In this document: piece after piece, positions 6,330 through 9,454 of the stretch
Layout of the letters: the number at the start of each line of letters is the position of its first letter
How positions within the stretch are numbered: the first letter of the stretch is position 1
Source of the DNA: an uncultured Actinomycetes bacterium
GTDB taxonomy: Bacteria; Actinomycetota; Actinomycetes; S36-B12
Reading direction: 5' to 3'
DNA: 9,454 nucleotides
NCBI GenBank assembly: GCA_937876275.1
Contig: CALFIA010000285.1
Location: 1-9,454, forward strand
Notes under the pieces: model-generated
The model's input: only the letters and a program-made list of their open reading frames with translations
What the model was told of the DNA's origin: nothing
Database searches by the model: none
Translations under genes and position numbers: made by a program

Positions 6330-7318
6330 GATGCGCCGGTACGCCGACAGATCGTGAAGCGCGGAAGCCGATTGAAGTCGATGCGGTCCACGACGTCTGT
6401 CCAGACCGGCGCTCCGGCATCAGTATGCGAGTGAGCAGCCACGACGTGATCGGCTGTCATTGCACGTGCGACTCCCGGCACTCCGGACATTCCGGCATCG
6501 GGGCCTTGCACGTCGGCATGCTCGACGACGAGCAATCCCCCCGGCTTGAGCAAGATCGCGGCGGTGCGCAGCACACCGCGCACGACATCAAGGCCATCGT
6601 CACCGCCGTAGAGCGCCATGCGCGGCTCGTGATCGCGCACCTCCGGCTCTCGCGGAATCATTCCGTCAGGAATGTAGGGCGGATTGGTGACGACCACGCT
6701 GACCTGACCGGCAAAGCGAGCTAGCGGACCATCGGGTTCGGCGGCCGTCGTCGCGTCGTGATGGAAGACCTCGACGCGCGAGCCGAGCGAGGTGAGCTGT
6801 GCGTCGTACGTTGCAACGTTGCGCCTGGTCCAGCCGATTGCATCATCAGAGAGCTCTACCGCGTAGACGCGTGAGTGATCGACCTCAGTGCCAAGTGCGA
6901 TCGCGATGGCACCGCTGCCCGAGCAGAGATCAACGGCAATACGCGACGGAACCGGCTGCTCGGCGAGTTCTCGGATAGCTGCTTCAGCGACTAACTCGGT
7001 TTCCGGGCGAGGGATGAAAACTCCCGGCCCCACTTCTACGTCGAGATGGCGAAAGCCCGTACTTCCCACAAGATGCTGCAACGGCACTCGAGTGAGGCGC
7101 TTGGTGAGCATCTGTTCGACGGCCACTCGCTGCTCGGGGCTGACGGGATCCTGCAGGATCATGCGACCGCGAGTGGTACCGAGCGCGTGAGCGATGATCT
7201 CGGCAGCATCGACATTCGGCGAAGGGACTCCGACGTTGGCGAGCCTGCGCTCTGCATCGACAAGTAGGTCGCGAACGGTCTCGCGACTACCCGTCGTGTA
7301 ATCGGATTCGAAGGTCAT
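6326..7318 (-). CDS. prmC: Peptide chain release factor N5-glutamine methyltransferase
   Basis: PrmC (HemK) uses S-adenosylmethionine to methylate the glutamine of the GGQ motif in release factors, which speeds peptide release. The N-terminal helical domain covers about residues 1-95. The catalytic domain follows, with IPRPETE (102-108), the SAM-binding DLCSGSGAIAIA (130-141) and the diagnostic NPPY at 212-215, which binds the target glutamine. At 330 residues it is longer than the usual 280-290. The extra length lies partly near the C-terminus, in a stretch around ADHVVAAHSHTDAG before the final TDVVDRIDFNRLPRFTICRR. The ATG at 7318 shares one base with the prfA stop (TGATG), so enzyme and substrate are probably translated together; the end overlaps tsaC by four bases. 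No sign of damage is seen. Confidence 0.96.
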   Translation of the reverse strand: MTFESDYTTGSRETVRDLLVDAERRLANVGVPSPNVDAAEIIAHALGTTRGRMILQDPVSPEQRVAVEQMLTKRLTRVPLQHLVGSTGFRHLDVEVGPGVFIPRPETELVAEAAIRELAEQPVPSRIAVDLCSGSGAIAIALGTEVDHSRVYAVELSDDAIGWTRRNVATYDAQLTSLGSRVEVFHHDATTAAEPDGPLARFAGQVSVVVTNPPYIPDGMIPREPEVRDHEPRMALYGGDDGLDVVRGVLRTAAILLKPGGLLVVEHADVQGPDAGMSGVPGVARAMTADHVVAAHSHTDAGAPVWTDVVDRIDFNRLPRFTICRRTGAS

Positions 7319-8385
7319 CAGCCTGCTGCCAGGCGGGCGGCGGTGTCAGCCTCGGTGCAGGCATCGATGACAGCATCGAGATCACCATCGAGAATCTGAT
7401 CGAGGTTGTGCGACTTGAATCCGACGCGATGGTCGTTCAGACGGTTCTCGGGATAGTTGTAGGTGCGGATCCGCTCACTGCGGTCAACCGTACGAACCTG
7501 CGAACGACGAGCATCGGAGGCCTCTGCAGCTGCCTGCTCTTCAGCGACTGCGAGAAGGCGCGCACGCAGGATGCGCATCGCCTGCTCCTTGTTCTGGAGC
7601 TGGCTCTTCTCGTTCTGGCAGGAGACCACGACACCGGTCGGGATATGGGTGATGCGCACCGCCGAGTCAGTGGTGTTGACGCTCTGGCCGCCCGGACCTG
7701 ACGAGCGGTAGACGTCGATGCGGAGGTCGTTCGCGTCGATAGTAACTTCGACATCTTCCGCTTCGGGAAGAACGAGCACACCGGCCGCCGAGGTATGAAT
7801 ACGACCCTGGGACTCAGTGGCAGGCACCCGCTGCACGCGATGCACTCCGCCTTCGAACTTCAGTCGCGCGAAGGGCGCTTGCCCGGGCTCGGGAACACCC
7901 TTGGCCTTCACCGCAACAGCGACATCCTTATAGCCACCGAGATCGGACTCCACCGCCTCGAGAATCTGGGTCGACCACCCGTGACGCTCAGCATAGCGAA
8001 GGTACATGCGCAGCAGATCGGAAGCGAACAAGGCCGACTCCTCACCACCTTCACCCGACTTGATCTCGACGATGACATCTTTGTCATCCATCGGATCGCG
8101 GGGCAGGAGCAGCTTGGTGAGCTTCTCAGCCGAGGCCTTCTCGCGCTCCACGAGTTCGGGCAGCTCAGCGGCAAATGATTCGTCTTCCTCGGCGAGCTCT
8201 CGCGCGGCAGTGACGTCATCGGACAGCGCCAGCCACTCTCGGTACGCCGCGACCACGGCACGCAATTCGGCGTAACGCTTTCCGTACTTGCGAGCGGCCG
8301 CCTGATCGCCATGGACAGCAGGATCGGCGAGCTTGGCCTCGAGATCGGAGTACTCCGTGACTAGGTCATTGCAGGACTCGAACAC
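7318..8385 (-). CDS. prfA: Peptide chain release factor 1 (RF1)
   Basis: RF1 recognises UAA and UAG stop codons in the ribosomal A site and releases the finished protein. The 355-residue length is close to the 360 of E. coli. The helical N-terminal domain runs to about residue 105. The codon-recognition tripeptide is Pro188-Ala-Thr190 in RVPATESQGRIHTS, the RF1 pattern rather than the SPF of RF2. The catalytic GGQ is at 232-234 in SSGPGGQSVNTTDSAVR; Gln234 is the residue that PrmC, encoded next, would methylate. The start is GTG at 8385, with a purine-rich AGGAGAGAGGG stretch 7-17 bases before it, and the N-terminus MFESCNDLVTEYSDLE fits relatives. The rpmE terminator ends only about 46 bases upstream, so its promoter must be very close or transcription must read through. 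Confidence 0.97.
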   Translation of the reverse strand: MFESCNDLVTEYSDLEAKLADPAVHGDQAAARKYGKRYAELRAVVAAYREWLALSDDVTAARELAEEDESFAAELPELVEREKASAEKLTKLLLPRDPMDDKDVIVEIKSGEGGEESALFASDLLRMYLRYAERHGWSTQILEAVESDLGGYKDVAVAVKAKGVPEPGQAPFARLKFEGGVHRVQRVPATESQGRIHTSAAGVLVLPEAEDVEVTIDANDLRIDVYRSSGPGGQSVNTTDSAVRITHIPTGVVVSCQNEKSQLQNKEQAMRILRARLLAVAEEQAAAEASDARRSQVRTVDRSERIRTYNYPENRLNDHRVGFKSHNLDQILDGDLDAVIDACTEADTAARLAAG

Positions 8386-8431
8386 GGTGACACCCTCTCT
8401 CCTAGACCGGACACTCGCCCACGGCGGACAA

Positions 8432-8508
8432 GAAAAACCCGGGCGCCGGTCGGGGGTCGACCGCGCGACGGGGGAGACACGCGGCCGACCCCGGGCCGGC
8501 GCCCGGGG
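8432..8508 (-). terminator. Intrinsic terminator after rpmE
   Basis: On the minus strand a perfect 12-bp outer stem (8496-8507 with 8438-8449, CCCGGGCGCCGG and its complement) is extended by an inner 13-bp stem with one G-U pair (8480-8492 with 8453-8465) and a 14-base loop at 8466-8479. It is followed directly by TTTTTCTT (8437-8430). It starts a few bases after the rpmE stop. This is a strong, textbook rho-independent terminator, unusually long and GC-rich. It would make rpmE a separate transcript unless readthrough occurs. Confidence 0.92.
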
Positions 8509-8514
8509 AAGTAA

Positions 8515-8730
8515 CTACTTGGAGGTCGACTTGCCGTAACGACCTTCGAACTTCGCAACACGGCCGCCCGTGTCGAGGATCTTCTGCTTGCCCGTGTAGA
8601 ACGGGTGGCACTGCGAGCAGACATCGGCGTGAATCGAGCCGTTCTTCGCGGTGCTGCGGGTCACGAAGGTGCTGCCACAGGAGCAGGTCACGGTCGTCTC
8701 ACCGTACGCGGGATGGATATCTGCCTTCAT
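8515..8730 (-). CDS. rpmE: Ribosomal protein bL31 (zinc-binding form)
   Basis: bL31 belongs to the large ribosomal subunit and bridges it to the small one. From ATG at 8730 the protein has 71 residues, as usual, and begins MKADIHPAYGETTVTC. Four zinc ligands are present: Cys16 and Cys18 in CSCGS, and Cys38 and Cys41 in CSQCHPFYTGKQ. This is therefore the zinc-containing C+ type; many actinobacteria also carry a zinc-free paralogue controlled by Zur, which I cannot see here. An open frame extends further upstream to 8862 but lacks family similarity, and AAGGAG stands 5 bases before 8730. The gene lies between rho and prfA and ends in a strong terminator, so it may be expressed alone. A 14-bp palindrome precedes the ribosome binding site. 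Confidence 0.98.
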   Translation of the reverse strand: MKADIHPAYGETTVTCSCGSTFVTRSTAKNGSIHADVCSQCHPFYTGKQKILDTGGRVAKFEGRYGKSTSK

Positions 8731-8735
8731 CGCTT

Positions 8736-8741
8736 CTCCTT
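8736..8741 (-). promoter_or_regulatory. Ribosome binding site of rpmE
   Basis: AAGGAG lies 5 bases before ATG at 8730. It excludes the longer upstream frame that would add 44 residues with no resemblance to bL31. Confidence 0.8.
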
Positions 8742-8743
8742 GT

Positions 8744-8757
8744 CGACCCGCGGGTCG
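8744..8757. promoter_or_regulatory. 14-bp perfect palindrome before rpmE
   Basis: CGACCCGCGGGTCG is a perfect 14-bp palindrome 2 bases upstream of the rpmE ribosome binding site. As DNA it could be an operator for a dimeric regulator. As RNA it would make a 5-bp stem with a CGCG loop near the ribosome binding site, and so might control rpmE translation. It does not look like a Zur box, which is AT-rich. Such GC palindromes also occur by chance in GC-rich genomes. Confidence 0.4.
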
Positions 8758-8837
8758 GCCTGGTGCCGTGAACCGCGAGAGCCCAAGTATGGCACCGCGC
8801 ATGGAAATCGGGAAAATCGGGCTTTCCCACGAGGCGA

Positions 8838-8860
8838 GGGGGCCGATATCCGGCTCCCCC
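8838..8860 (-). terminator. Possible terminator hairpin after rho
   Basis: Seventeen bases after the rho stop, GGGGG-ag-CCG and CGGCCCCC form an 8-bp stem with a two-base bulge and a 5-base loop (8846-8850). No proper T-run follows; a weaker GGGAAA/TTTCCC hairpin comes next (8810-8828). It may end the rho transcript in the T-tract-poor manner often proposed for actinobacteria, or simply stabilise the 3' end. Confidence 0.45.
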
Positions 8861-8876
8861 ACCTCACAGGCGTGGG

Positions 8877-9454
<578 letters not shown>

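Noticed and set aside
8386..8430. Promoter for prfA built from TTGTCC and TCTAGG.
   Set aside because: The spacing of 19 bases and the poor -10 match make it unconvincing.
8786..8791. CATACT on the minus strand as the -10 element of an rpmE promoter.
   Set aside because: It lacks the first T of the consensus, and no good -35 hexamer is found 16-18 bases upstream. Position is plausible but the evidence is too weak to list as a feature.

Overview
The window is a stretch of GC-rich (roughly 60%, by eye) actinobacterial chromosome. Every convincing gene lies on the minus strand, so the biological reading order runs from the high coordinates to the low ones. The order is rho (partial), rpmE, prfA, prmC, tsaC/sua5, glyA, wecA, atpI-like, a small atpZ-like gene, atpB, atpE, atpF, atpH (partial). 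It closely matches the rho-to-atp block known from Mycobacterium and Streptomyces. The separate (unfused) atpF and atpH, and glyA between tsaC and wecA, resemble Streptomyces-type Actinomycetia more than mycobacteria. I cannot name the genus from the sequence.

Region by region: 8877-9454 is the 3' end of the transcription-termination helicase rho, followed by a GC-rich hairpin. 8515-8730 is rpmE (ribosomal protein L31), with a 14-bp perfect palindrome just upstream of its ribosome binding site and a textbook intrinsic terminator after it. 4350-8385 holds a translation and one-carbon block: release factor 1 (prfA), its glutamine methyltransferase (prmC), a YrdC/Sua5-family protein (tsaC) and serine hydroxymethyltransferase (glyA). 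3226-4338 is a WecA-type polyprenyl-phosphate sugar-1-phosphate transferase used in envelope glycan synthesis. 1-3216 is the start of the F1Fo ATP synthase operon: two small membrane proteins of AtpI/AtpZ type, then subunits a, c, b and delta. The alpha, gamma, beta and epsilon genes would lie beyond position 1.

From prfA to atpH all genes are co-directional, with gaps of at most 86 bases and three stop/start overlaps (prfA-prmC, prmC-tsaC, atpF-atpH). I saw no intrinsic terminator with a T-tract between them, so transcription from the translation block into the ATP synthase genes is plausible. Functionally, PrmC methylates the GGQ motif of the RF1 encoded immediately upstream, and the small membrane proteins probably help c-ring or Fo assembly.

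This is mainly an ordinary housekeeping region, and I found no convincing new system. The points most worth a second look are the YrdC/Sua5 protein, which departs from the family's conserved KxR...SxN residues, the two stem-loops between atpB and atpE, the stem-loop before atpB, the palindrome at rpmE, and the pair of AtpI/AtpZ-like genes. No stretch longer than 300 bases lacks a gene; the longest non-coding gap is 146 bases (8731-8876).
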